A stretch of 22,310 bases of DNA from DASSBG01 sp965651365 (lineage in GTDB: Bacteria; Pseudomonadota; Gammaproteobacteria; Xanthomonadales; Rhodanobacteraceae): positions 1-22,310 of the forward strand of contig CBFGSA010000036.1 in the NCBI GenBank assembly GCA_965651365.1, in the 5' to 3' direction. Under the pieces are notes generated by a model that saw only the letters and a program-made list of their open reading frames with translations, was not told the origin of the DNA and made no database searches. The translations under genes were made by a program, and so were the position numbers. Every line of letters begins with the position of its first letter. Within the stretch, counting starts at the first letter, position 1. This document shows, in pieces, positions 1 to 8,510 of the stretch.

Positions 1-3000
1 GTGCCGCCGTTGTCGGCACTGACGAAGCTCACGTTGGCATCCAGCGGGTCGGTCACTTCGTAGCTGGTCGCAGCCGCGGCGCCGCTATTGGTCAGCGTGA
101 TCTGGTAGGTCAGCGTCTCATTCGGCTCCGCCTGACCGGCAATGCTGCCGTCTTCAGCGGTCAGCGCCTTGGCGATCGAAACCACCGGCATCGGCACGTC
201 TTTGCTCGGGTTGCATTTCGGCGCACTGGAACCCGCCGCACACACATCGTCATCGGTGACCACGGCCGTGTTGTGAACCTTGCCCGCATTGGCGTCGGCT
301 TGTGTGACCACGTAGTCGCCGAGCAGCGTGCAGGTGCCGCCGGGCGCGACTGAGGCGCATGGCGATGTGCCGGCGATGTTGGTCAGCGTCAGGTTGTCGG
401 TCACCGTGACATTGGTCAGCGTGGTGTTGCCGGTGTTGCTTACCGTGATCTTGAAATGCAGGGTGTCGCCGACGCTGACCGTGGTGCTGCCGTCCGCATC
501 GGCATAGCCCGTCAGTTGCTTGACCGAGCTCAGGTCGGGGCTTTGCGTCAGCGGCACATGATCGGTGCCGGTATCGGTAACCGGCGTGCCGCCACCGGGT
601 GGCGTGCCGTGCGCCGTGGCGGTGTTGTCGATCTTGCCCGCGTCCACATCGGATTGCTTGACCTGGTAGGTCGCCGTGCAGGTCTGGGTCTCGCCCGGGT
701 CCAGCGGATTGATGGCGGACGGGCAAGTGATCGCGGACAGATCGGTCAGCGGATCGGTGACGGATACCGAATTGAGGGTCACATTGCCGGTGTTTGTCAC
801 CTTGAAGCTGTAGGTGATGGTGTCGCCGGTGCCGGTGGACGCCGTGGCATTGTCGGTCTTGACGATGCTGATGGACGGATTTTGCGGAACCGGCACGTTC
901 TTCGGCGGGTTGCATTTGACCGAGCTGTCACCTGTCAGGCACACGTCGTCATCACGTACGCGACCTGTGTTCACCACCTGGCCTGCGTCGGCATCAGACT
1001 GCTGCACCACGTAAGTGCCGGTCAAAACGCAGGTCGCGGTTGGCGCAACCGTCGCGCATGTATGCGAATTGGGGGTAATAAGCGGGTCGCTAACCACCAC
1101 ATTGGTCAGCGTCGTGTTGCCCGTGTTGGTCGCCGTAATCGTGAAGGTCAGGGTGTCGCCCACGTCCACCTGACCGTTGCTGTTCACGTCACCCGTCAAT
1201 GCCGAGTCCTTGGTCGAGTCAAGGTTTGGCACCAATGCGGGCAGAGTCACCGCTGCGCTGTCGCTGTCGCTGACGTTGTGGTTGTCCGGGTCCTTGCCGG
1301 TGGCTGTCGCGGTGTTGTCGATGTCACCATCGCCACCGCCGTTGTTGTCGATGTCGGCCTGGGTGACGGTGTAGCTTGCACCCGTGCAGGTGAAGCTGGC
1401 CGTGGCGCCCGGCGCCAGACTGGAAATGGCCGTGCAGCTCAGGCCCGACAGCAAGGTGTCACTGAGGTTGATGTCGGTGATCGTGACGTTGCCGGTGTTT
1501 TCCACCGAGAAGCTGTAGTTGATCGCCTGGTTCGGACCGGTCACGCTGGTCGGGTTGGCCGTCTTGGTCAACTGCAGGGAAGGATGCTGCGGTACCGGTG
1601 TGGTGTAGGTAGTGCTGCAGAAATCGTCACTGCTGCCAACTGGACAGACCGGGCTGGTGCTGGTTGCGGTGTTGAGTACCTGGCCGGCATTGACGTCGGC
1701 CTGGGTGACGGTATAAGTGCCGGTGAGCACGCAGGTGCCGTTGACCGCGACGTTGGAACAGGTCGTGCTGGTGGGCGATGAAAAACCGGTCAGGGTGTCG
1801 GTGACGGTCACCGAGGGGAAGCTGACATTACCGGTATTGGTCAAGGTAATATTGTAATGGATCGTGTCGCCCAGACTGACTTCACTATTGCCGTCATTGT
1901 CGTCGTAGGACGTCTGGGTTTTCACCAGCGTCTGTGCCGGGCGCTGGTCGGTCACGAAAACGAGTGCCTGCGGATAATAGACGTCACTGTTGGTGGTGAA
2001 CTTGAGGGTGACCGAAGTGGCATTGTTCGCCAACTGCGGCTTGCTGCCACCGCCGGTATTGGAAATGTCGACCATTTTCAGGTCGACACCCAAGTTGTTC
2101 GGGTAGTCGGGGTTGCGGGTGGTGACGTCCGAGCCGAGATAGGTGATGCCGCCGTTCCAGAAATTCGTCGAATCACTCAGGGCATCGGACAGCGGGCCGG
2201 GATTCACGACATTGCCGCTGGATGGGTCGAGCAACTGGAACTGGTCGCCGGTCAGGGTATTGTCGCCTTCCCAGACCAGTGCGCCCATGCGTGCAGTAAA
2301 TGGGCCGCTGGTCGGTGCAAGCAAACCGGTAGGAGTCACCGTGGCGGTGTTGTTGTCATCGTCCACCACGATTGCAGTGGCGTCATAGACGGCCAGGCGA
2401 CGGAAGGGCTTGTTCGGATCCTCGTACACCACAACCAGCGCCCAGCCACCGTAGTAGCCGAGGCTGTCACCATTGCCTGTCAGAGTGGTCTCGCCACCAA
2501 CAGAGTAGGTGCCACTGACGACGCTGGAAAGGCCGCCGCTGAAGCCGGAGGCCGGATCGGACAGATCGGCAAGCGTGTGATATGGCTCCTTGTGCGTATA
2601 GCCAGAGAAGGTGTTGATTGTCTCCGTGGCTGTAATTTTCTGGTAGCTGCCACCCGGCGTTTTCAGCCAGATGTATTTGCGATTGTCGGAACTGTCAGAT
2701 TCATTCGCACGCCCACCCCAGTACAGGTAAGCGTGCAGTACGGTGGCCGTACCGGGTAGCGACAATGTCGCCTTCGAGGAATTGGCCGGGGCACCGCCAC
2801 CGACCGGATCAGTATTTACATACTGCACGGTCGTGTTGTTGTTGTTTTCGCCGTCGGCGCCGCAAACACTTGGGCTGCCGGAACACTTGGTCGACAAGGT
2901 GTTGCCCACCAGCACGATGTCGCCCCGGGTATCGTCGCTCGACCGCTGGTTGAGCGCAGCGCTGGCCATCGCCGGCATGAGCAGGGCGAACAGCAGCCCC

Positions 3001-3119
3001 AACGTCAATGTCACCCAGCGGCGTCGGTTTGCCAGGGATCCGTCGCTGCGCGGGTGCGGGTGCCGCACAGGCGAATTTGCCACGACTGACGCGGATGTCG
3101 ATCGAGTTGAGGTATTCAT
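1..3119 (-). CDS. Large secreted repeat protein (DUF11-like domains), C-terminus beyond window
   Basis: An open frame of 1039 codons runs off the left edge without a stop. It starts at the ATG at 3119, 7 nt after an AGGGG ribosome site. Residues about 35-55 form a hydrophobic signal segment after an RRR stretch, ending at ASA-ALNQ. Residues 56-388 form a globular domain (GGWALVVVYEDP, WNGGITYLG motifs) of the kind that heads large secreted repeat proteins. From about 392, 511, 628, 746, 858 and 977 start six immunoglobulin-like repeats with the signatures LTNTGNV, VTDTL, YTVTQADVNAGQVLNTA, which match the DUF11/conserved-repeat class. Repeats 1, 3 and 5 carry an Asp/Asn/Gly loop and a Cys pair; repeats 2 and 4 do not. 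The likely role is a cell-surface or released adhesin or matrix protein; this is inferred from the family. The anchor or sorting signal is outside the window. Confidence 0.9.
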   Translation of the reverse strand, partial: MNTSTRSTSASVVANSPVRHPHPRSDGSLANRRRWVTLTLGLLFALLMPAMASAALNQRSSDDTRGDIVLVGNTLSTKCSGSPSVCGADGENNNNTTVQYVNTDPVGGGAPANSSKATLSLPGTATVLHAYLYWGGRANESDSSDNRKYIWLKTPGGSYQKITATETINTFSGYTHKEPYHTLADLSDPASGFSGGLSSVVSGTYSVGGETTLTGNGDSLGYYGGWALVVVYEDPNKPFRRLAVYDATAIVVDDDNNTATVTPTGLLAPTSGPFTARMGALVWEGDNTLTGDQFQLLDPSSGNVVNPGPLSDALSDSTNFWNGGITYLGSDVTTRNPDYPNNLGVDLKMVDISNTGGGSKPQLANNATSVTLKFTTNSDVYYPQALVFVTDQRPAQTLVKTQTSYDDNDGNSEVSLGDTIHYNITLTNTGNVSFPSVTVTDTLTGFSSPTSTTCSNVAVNGTCVLTGTYTVTQADVNAGQVLNTATSTSPVCPVGSSDDFCSTTYTTPVPQHPSLQLTKTANPTSVTGPNQAINYSFSVENTGNVTITDINLSDTLLSGLSCTAISSLAPGATASFTCTGASYTVTQADIDNNGGGDGDIDNTATATGKDPDNHNVSDSDSAAVTLPALVPNLDSTKDSALTGDVNSNGQVDVGDTLTFTITATNTGNTTLTNVVVSDPLITPNSHTCATVAPTATCVLTGTYVVQQSDADAGQVVNTGRVRDDDVCLTGDSSVKCNPPKNVPVPQNPSISIVKTDNATASTGTGDTITYSFKVTNTGNVTLNSVSVTDPLTDLSAITCPSAINPLDPGETQTCTATYQVKQSDVDAGKIDNTATAHGTPPGGGTPVTDTGTDHVPLTQSPDLSSVKQLTGYADADGSTTVSVGDTLHFKITVSNTGNTTLTNVTVTDNLTLTNIAGTSPCASVAPGGTCTLLGDYVVTQADANAGKVHNTAVVTDDDVCAAGSSAPKCNPSKDVPMPVVSIAKALTAEDGSIAGQAEPNETLTYQITLTNSGAAAATSYEVTDPLDANVSFVSADNGG

Positions 3120-3636
3120 CGTTTGCCCCTGTAACAATTGTGACATTCAGTTGGTTGGCCCGCGGACGCATGCTGCACGCGCCCCGCGTGTGTACTGCGA
3201 TCAATCCACACTTCCTTGAGCGGATCCCTGACATGCAAGCCAAGCAAAAACCGTTCCAGGTCTACCGCGCCCGGAACCGTAATGGCAAAAATTGCCTGGC
3301 CAATCAAGCCAGTACCCCGCGCTTTGCAACCCGATTGGCGCCTGCACAAAGCAAAAAATGCCGCGCCTGGTCGAACTGCTCCAGCAGTCGAGTGTGAATC
3401 CGTTCGCAAAAATGGTCACTTCCTTGCGATTTACCCCGCCAGGATGCGAACTGCGTCACATTCTGGGTACTTGCGCGCCAAAGTTACAGCTTGAGTCAGG
3501 AAAGTGCAATGGCAAATTTTCCCGGGCACCTGCGCAGGGTCGGACGCACCGGCCCCTCGATGGAGTCAGTGCAGTGCTGCGCGGACGCATTCCGGGTGCC
3601 GATTTCACCCGCTTGAGCCGCGGAAGAACGGTGCCT
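3120..3636. other. 517-nt intergenic region with repeated GCAAAAA motifs
   Basis: No convincing gene is seen between the beta-helix gene and the repeat-protein gene, both read leftward. GCAAAAA occurs at 3244, 3285, 3351 and 3406, that is TTTTTGC on the transcribed strand, and the copy at 3285 sits in the small palindrome GGCAAAAATTGCC. A separate 16-bp palindrome lies at 3130-3145. No strong terminator for the beta-helix gene was found. The region is probably the 5' regulatory region of the repeat protein, by position only. Confidence 0.5.
3130..3145 (-). promoter_or_regulatory. Candidate CRP/FNR-family operator palindrome
   Basis: TGTCACAATTGTTACA (minus strand) is symmetric at 14 of 16 positions. 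It fits the CRP/Clp pattern TGTGA-N6-TCACA at 8 of 10 half-site positions. It lies immediately upstream of the AGGGG ribosome site of the repeat-protein gene, so a bound protein would most simply block transcription or elongation. The regulator is not known. Confidence 0.35.
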
Positions 3637-5253
3637 TCAGTCGGCGACGATCGAAGGATCAAAGCTGGCGCAGAAGATCACCTCGCCATTGCCGGTTTCG
3701 ATCGAGCCAATGTCGATGGCGGTCCCGCGAACCCGCAGGTAGCAGGTGCCGCGCTGGTCGGTTGGACTGTTGTTCCAGCCCGCGGCACCGGCATCAATGA
3801 GCACGCTGCCGGGCTGCGGCAGGTAGCTCGAATCGGGGCCGCCATGGTCAGTGAATACCGACAACCCGGGATCGCCACGATGGGCAAAGTTCTTGCCGCT
3901 GGCACCGTCGCAGGCCTTGGCGCCAGCGGCATCGGTTTCCAGCAGGCTGCCGATATTGTCGAACACGCTGCCACCCTCGTTGTAGCAGTCCGTGCCGCCG
4001 CTGTTGTCACCAATGGCCGTGTTGATGAACCACGCCTGGCCGGTGGTGTTGGTACCGCCGAAGTCGGTGTACAGGCCGATATCGACTCCGGCACCGCGTG
4101 GCGCCGTGTTGCCCGCCACGGTCACGTTGTTGAGCAACACCTGGTCGGCGGCATCGCCGATGCCGCCGGCGCGAACACCGGCGGTATTGCGCGCCACCGT
4201 GGTGTGGTCGACCGCGGCCTGGATGGCACCGGCAAAACCCAGGCCGCCGCCGGAGGTGTCGGCGGAATTGTCGTGTATGGCGCTGCGGATGATGGTGAAC
4301 GACAAGGCCTCACCGCCCGAAAAGCTGCCCACGGCCACGCCACCGCCGCTGCCCATCTCGCCCTTGGCCGGGTCCACGTTGTCGGGCTGTCGAATCAGGT
4401 TGTTGTGCACGCGGGTATTGATCATGACACCCGGCGTGGCCAGGGCGCCGATGCCCCCACCACCAATGCCCCAGGCCTCGTTGCCGCTGACTTCCGAATC
4501 CAGCACGACCAGATTTTGCGCGAGAAAGGCCCCAATGCCGCCCCCGCCGCTGATCAGGTATGCGGTATCGCCGAGCTGGGCGATCAAACTGGCCGAGCCC
4601 TGCGTGTTGTCGGCAATGCGGCTCGACGTCACGGTCAACGGCGCCGAAGCGACCAGAATACCACCGGCATAGGCATCGGCATGATTGCCTTCGACCGTGC
4701 TGCCGGACAAATCCAGCGGCGCCGAAGTGCTGATACCGCCACCGGTGAATGCGTGGTTGCCGACGACCCGGACCTGGCTTAACTGAACGAGGCCTGGCGT
4801 CGACTGGGCCGGATCGAGGTAAATGCCGCCGCCGGAGCCTTGTGCCGTGCGTACATCACCGTTTTCGACCGACACGTCGTCCATCGCGAACAAGGCGCTG
4901 CCACCCGTGCCGGCCGAATTCGCCACGCGCACGTGCATCACTCTGAATTCCGGTGTGCCGGAAGCCGAACTGCGCCTGATGGTGGCACCGTGGCCATGAA
5001 TGAGCACTGCATCGTCGGTCAGGATGATCGGCAGGCCTTCAGGATCGCCCAGGCTGGTATTGTCGATCGCGCTCAAGTCATAGGTACACCCCGCCGCGAG
5101 CTCGACGGTGTCCGGCTCTGCGTTGGTGTTTGCCGTGTTGATGGCCGCAATCAGGGCCGGTACCGAGCAGGCCACCGGCAAGGTGGCAGCGCCCAGGCTG
5201 CAAATGGGCGCGATGGCGCACAGCGCCAGGACAAGATGAGCGCGACGGTTCAT
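3637..5253 (-). CDS. Secreted right-handed beta-helix protein (choice-of-anchor Q type)
   Basis: The product is 538 residues. The start at 5253 follows GGGGAGA with good spacing. Residues 1-22 form a signal peptide (MNRRAHLVLALCAIAPICSLG). The body is rich in short Gly/Asn/Asp turns with recurring GGGI and VxxN segments (GSGGGIYLD, FTGGGIST, GIGGGGIGAL, NSADTSGGGLGFAG), as in polymorphic-membrane-protein or pectate-lyase-like beta-helices. The end holds the DQRGTCYLRVRGTAIDIGSIE block typical of choice-of-anchor Q proteins. The last residues (VIFCASFDPSIVAD) resemble a short IF-x-x-GFE tail. No catalytic residues are recognisable, so a structural, adhesive or polysaccharide-binding role outside the cell is more likely than an enzyme. 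It is divergent from the AIM24 gene and upstream of the repeat-protein gene in the same orientation. Confidence 0.9.
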   Translation of the reverse strand: MNRRAHLVLALCAIAPICSLGAATLPVACSVPALIAAINTANTNAEPDTVELAAGCTYDLSAIDNTSLGDPEGLPIILTDDAVLIHGHGATIRRSSASGTPEFRVMHVRVANSAGTGGSALFAMDDVSVENGDVRTAQGSGGGIYLDPAQSTPGLVQLSQVRVVGNHAFTGGGISTSAPLDLSGSTVEGNHADAYAGGILVASAPLTVTSSRIADNTQGSASLIAQLGDTAYLISGGGGIGAFLAQNLVVLDSEVSGNEAWGIGGGGIGALATPGVMINTRVHNNLIRQPDNVDPAKGEMGSGGGVAVGSFSGGEALSFTIIRSAIHDNSADTSGGGLGFAGAIQAAVDHTTVARNTAGVRAGGIGDAADQVLLNNVTVAGNTAPRGAGVDIGLYTDFGGTNTTGQAWFINTAIGDNSGGTDCYNEGGSVFDNIGSLLETDAAGAKACDGASGKNFAHRGDPGLSVFTDHGGPDSSYLPQPGSVLIDAGAAGWNNSPTDQRGTCYLRVRGTAIDIGSIETGNGEVIFCASFDPSIVAD

Positions 5254-5339
5254 GCAATCTCCCCATGGATAGCGATGTTGTTCTCTTGTCCAGCTACGCA
5301 GTTGCGGGGCATGCGGTATCAGGCCGCATGACAGCTCCG

Positions 5340-5345
5340 TATAAT
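5340..5345 (+). promoter_or_regulatory. Candidate -10 element (TATAAT) for the AIM24 gene
   Basis: A perfect TATAAT lies 30 nt upstream of the ATG at 5376, in the divergent gap after 5253. No good -35 hexamer is visible at 16-18 bp, so the promoter may be weak or activator-dependent. Confidence 0.5.
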
Positions 5346-5375
5346 CGGCCTTCCTGCAAATCCGGAGACAACTTC

Positions 5376-6380
5376 ATGGCGCAGTGGTTTTTCAGCTACA
5401 ACGGCGAACGCAGTGGCCCGTTGGATGATGCCGCGGCACGCGAGCAGGCGCAGCGCCGTCCCGATGGCCATTGCTGGCGCGAAGGTTTCGGCGAGTGGCT
5501 GCCGATTGCCAGTGTCGCCGACCTGTCGGGACAACGCGCCACGCCGCCACCGGTTCCCGCCCAGTCATCAAGCGGCGTTGCCGACGAGGTCGACTACCGC
5601 ATCTGCGGCACCGACATGCAGTTCGTCGAGATCGAGCTGGATCCGGGTGAAAGCGCGATCGCCGAGGCGGGGGCTTTGATGTACAAGGACGCCGTGGTCG
5701 AGATGGACACGATCTTCGGCGACGGCTCGCGCAGCCATGGCGGCGGCCTGATGGATTCGCTGCTGTCGGCCGGCAAGCGCGTGATCACCGGCGAAAGCCT
5801 GTTCACGACCGTGTTCGCCCACACCGGTTCCGGCGGCAAGGCGCACGTGGCCTTTGCCGCGCCCTACCCCGGCACCGTGATGGCGATGAAATTGTCCGAA
5901 CACGGCGGTCGCCTGATCTGCCAGAAGGACAGTTTTCTGGCCGGTGCGCGCGGCGTGTCGCTGGGCATCTTTCTGCAGCGCAAGATCCTCACCGGCCTGT
6001 TCGGCGGCGAGGGCTTCATCATGCAAAAGCTGGAAGGCGACGGCTGGGTGTTCGTGCACGCCGGCGGCACCGTGGTCGAGCGCGAGCTGGCTGCCGGCGA
6101 GCGCATCGATGTCGACACCGGCTGCGTGGTGGCCATCCACGATACCGTCGACATGGACGTGCACCGCGTGGGTGGCATCAAGAGCATGCTGTTTGGCGGC
6201 GAAGGCGTGTTCCTGGCCTCGCTGACCGGCCCGGGCAAGGTCTGGCTGCAATCCCTGCCGTTCTCGCGCATGGCCGGGCGCATGCTGGCCGCCGCGCCCA
6301 AGGGCGGAGGCAAGGACCGCGGCGAAGGCTCCGTGCTGGGCACGCTGGGCGACATCGTCAGCGGCGATCGCGGCTTCTGA
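5376..6380 (+). CDS. AIM24/TIGR00266 family protein with N-terminal GYF_2 domain
   Basis: The product is 334 residues. The ATG at 5376 follows GGAG at 5363-5366; the frame is open upstream to 5265, but that extension has no ribosome site and contains the TATAAT. Residues 1-50 (QWFFSYNGERSGPLDDAAA, WREGFGEWLPI) match the GYF_2 domain, a small fold that binds proline-rich peptides. Residues about 70-290 are an AIM24-like double-stranded beta-helix, with AEAGALMYKD, LTGLFGGEGFIMQKLEG, VFVHAGGTVVERELAAGE and VDTGCVVAIHDTVDMDV. Glycine-rich residues close the chain. No signal peptide or membrane segment is seen. The biochemical role of bacterial AIM24 proteins is not settled; the GYF_2 domain suggests the protein is recruited to a partner. 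A serine hydrolase gene follows after 70 nt. Confidence 0.92.
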   Translation: MAQWFFSYNGERSGPLDDAAAREQAQRRPDGHCWREGFGEWLPIASVADLSGQRATPPPVPAQSSSGVADEVDYRICGTDMQFVEIELDPGESAIAEAGALMYKDAVVEMDTIFGDGSRSHGGGLMDSLLSAGKRVITGESLFTTVFAHTGSGGKAHVAFAAPYPGTVMAMKLSEHGGRLICQKDSFLAGARGVSLGIFLQRKILTGLFGGEGFIMQKLEGDGWVFVHAGGTVVERELAAGERIDVDTGCVVAIHDTVDMDVHRVGGIKSMLFGGEGVFLASLTGPGKVWLQSLPFSRMAGRMLAAAPKGGGKDRGEGSVLGTLGDIVSGDRGF

Positions 6381-6450
6381 TACTCGGCGGTGCGTTTTTG
6401 CGTATCTGGTGGCAGAGCCTGATCTGTCTTCCGGAAGTGGAGAGCGCACA

Positions 6451-7863
6451 ATGAAGCGTCTGCCCCTGTTGCTGTTTGGCCTGCTGTGGATCAGCCCGGT
6501 GCTGGCCGACCGCCTGTTCGTGGACGGCTTCGAGCCGCCGCACATCGACCCCTTGTTCCCCAAGGCCGGGCAGACCCACCAACTGCCAGCCGGACCCACG
6601 GCCAATCAGCTCAACTGGCTCATCAGCGAGCTGGCCAGCGGCCAGAACACGACCCCGGCCGAGGTCAGCGCGCATTTCGTCTCCGGGTATGACCCGCAAG
6701 CGATATCCGACTGGATCAACAATACCCTGCGAGCCTACTGGCCCAACGCAGTGCTGCGCGACGTGGTCATGCTCACCCCGGTACGCGCGACCGTGGTCAT
6801 CAGTGCGCCAGGTGGCAGTATGCCCTGGGGCTACGTCAACATCGGCGCGCAGTACACGGGAAGCAAGAAGATTGATTTGCTGTCCGTGTCCAACTACTCC
6901 GGCTCGGTCCAGTATCCGGAAGACCAGTCCCTGACGCTGACCCAGGCAGCCGACAAGTTTGTCACGCTGTCGGATACACCCGCCCTGCTGGTTGGCCGCA
7001 TCGGCAGCAGCGGTCAGTGTACGGCGGTCGTTGACCGCAACGCCAACGCCTTGCGTGCGACCGGTTCGATCTTCAAGACCTGGGTGCTGGGCGCGCTCGG
7101 TCGCGCCGTGGCCGAAGGCGCGCTGGATCCGGAAACCACCATTCCACTGGTCGCCTCCAGGCTGGCACTCGGCGGCACGATCAATCCCGAGCCGCTGGGC
7201 ACGCTGTTCCCGCTCAAGGACATGGCCGAGCTGATGATGGGCATCAGCGACAATACCGCCACCGACCACCTGCACGCCCTGGTCGGCCGCGACACGATCG
7301 AGCAGACGGTGGACGCGTTTGCCTTTTCCCAGCCCAACGTGCTCAAGCCCTTCCTCAACATCAGCGAGCAGTTCTCGCTGTACTTCTCCTTCCCGCTGGC
7401 CACGGCCATGAACTACGTGAACGGTACGGAGGCCTACCAGCGCCAGTTTCTGCAAAACCAGATCGCGCCCATCACCCCGGTCATGGGCGGCTCCTACGCC
7501 AACTACCAGATTTTTCTCAGCGGAACCTGGCGCGCCACGCCGATGGACATCTGCCGCGCCTTTGCCCACTTGCGCGAATTGCCGCAAGGCTCGGACGCGA
7601 TCGATCTGGTCGATCATGCCCTGGGCGCTGGTGCGGCGCAGCCGGAAGTGCGCAACAAGTGGGATCGGGTCTGGTACAAGGGCGGCAGCCTGGACGGCAG
7701 CGCCGGGCACTACGTGCTGACCCACGCCTGGATGCTGGAAAATGCCGGCGCGGAACCCTGGGTGGTAATCGCCATGTCGAACAATTCCACCGGCGGCATC
7801 GACGAGTACAAGGTGCAGTCGGTCACCGGCCGCATTCTGGAATTGGTTGCGCAGATGCCTTGA
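6451..7863 (+). CDS. Exported class A beta-lactamase-like serine hydrolase
   Basis: The product is 470 residues. The ATG at 6451 has TGGAGAG 7 nt upstream; an in-frame start at 6409 would place 14 polar residues before the signal peptide and is rejected. Residues 1-20 (MKRLPLLLFGLLWISPVLA) are a signal peptide, followed by DRLFVDGFE. Residues about 60-190 form an N-terminal accessory domain of unknown role. The catalytic part shows SIFK at 206-209 (nucleophile Ser206, Lys209), SDN at 266-268 and KGG at 410-412, which is the SxxK, SDN, K[ST]G order of class A enzymes and their relatives. I could not identify an equivalent of the deacylating Glu166. The protein may therefore be a DD-peptidase-like or amidase-like hydrolase of the periplasm or outside rather than a resistance enzyme. 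It is convergent with the ECF sigma gene. Confidence 0.9.
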   Translation: MKRLPLLLFGLLWISPVLADRLFVDGFEPPHIDPLFPKAGQTHQLPAGPTANQLNWLISELASGQNTTPAEVSAHFVSGYDPQAISDWINNTLRAYWPNAVLRDVVMLTPVRATVVISAPGGSMPWGYVNIGAQYTGSKKIDLLSVSNYSGSVQYPEDQSLTLTQAADKFVTLSDTPALLVGRIGSSGQCTAVVDRNANALRATGSIFKTWVLGALGRAVAEGALDPETTIPLVASRLALGGTINPEPLGTLFPLKDMAELMMGISDNTATDHLHALVGRDTIEQTVDAFAFSQPNVLKPFLNISEQFSLYFSFPLATAMNYVNGTEAYQRQFLQNQIAPITPVMGGSYANYQIFLSGTWRATPMDICRAFAHLRELPQGSDAIDLVDHALGAGAAQPEVRNKWDRVWYKGGSLDGSAGHYVLTHAWMLENAGAEPWVVIAMSNNSTGGIDEYKVQSVTGRILELVAQMP

Positions 7864-7899
7864 TGCAGCGCATACATGCACCCCGAAATTGCCAGGCGC

Positions 7900-8487
7900 C
7901 TACTCCAGCTTCTCCCGCAACCACGCGCGCGCGGTGCGCCAGCCGCGCTTGACGGTGATGCCGGAGCAGCCCATGACCGCGGCGATTTCATCACTGTTCA
8001 TGCCGCCAAAATAGTGCATTTCGACAATCCTGGCCTTGGCAGAGTCCACTGCGGCAAGCTCGGACAGGGCGGCATCCAGCGCCAGCACATCGACGTCTTG
8101 ATCGGACTGCCCGAGCACGCGCTCATCCAGGGTCACCCGCACGCCGCCATCGCGCTTGCCGGCATTGCGCCGCCGCGCATGGTCAATCGCGATCTGGCGC
8201 ATCACGCGCGCAATAAGCGACATGAAGTGGGCGCGCGAATCAAGGTTTGGCACATCAGCCCGGTTCAACTTCAGCCACATCTCGTGCACCAGGGCCGTGG
8301 GCTGCAAGGTCATCGACGGCATGCTCTGAAGCTGGTAATTCGCCAGACGGCGCAATTCGGGATAAAGCATGCTCACCAGCCGGTCGCCAGCCCCGGAGTC
8401 ACCGGCACTCCATTGGCTCAGCAGTCGCGTTGCCTCGCGGCTCGCGGAACCCGAAATCTCTGCCACTGATCCAGCCGGGGGCACCAT
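7900..8487 (-). CDS. ECF-type RNA polymerase sigma factor (Sig-70_X6/TIGR02999-like)
   Basis: The product is 195 residues, typical for the family. Region 2 lies at about residues 60-110, with LQPTALVHEMWLKLN, RAHFMSLIARVMRQIAIDHARRRNAGKR. Region 4 lies at about 135-190, with ARIVEMHYFGGMNSDEIAAVMGCSGITVKRGWRTARAWL, a helix-turn-helix for the -35 element. The ALVHEMWL and AIDHARRR motifs point to the TIGR02999 group, which from family knowledge often works with a Ser/Thr kinase; none is adjacent here and no anti-sigma gene is seen. The start is the ATG at 8487; no good Shine-Dalgarno site precedes it. It lies 23 nt after the fur stop codon on the same strand, so it may be co-transcribed with fur. 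Confidence 0.93.
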   Translation of the reverse strand: MVPPAGSVAEISGSASREATRLLSQWSAGDSGAGDRLVSMLYPELRRLANYQLQSMPSMTLQPTALVHEMWLKLNRADVPNLDSRAHFMSLIARVMRQIAIDHARRRNAGKRDGGVRVTLDERVLGQSDQDVDVLALDAALSELAAVDSAKARIVEMHYFGGMNSDEIAAVMGCSGITVKRGWRTARAWLREKLE

Positions 8488-8510
8488 TGCATCATCCGGA
8501 GCGGGCGTGT

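Noticed and set aside
456..2759. Long plus-strand open frames opposite the repeat protein
   Set aside because: They lack ribosome sites and have low-complexity Arg/Gly/Val composition. They mirror the Thr/Val/Asp-rich minus-strand gene, which has a signal peptide and recognisable domains.
3292..4782. 496-codon plus-strand open frame
   Set aside because: It is antisense to the beta-helix gene; its composition is a shadow of the Gly/Asn repeats and no domain is visible.
6358..7881. 507-codon minus-strand open frame
   Set aside because: It is antisense to the serine hydrolase, which has a signal peptide, ribosome site and catalytic motifs.
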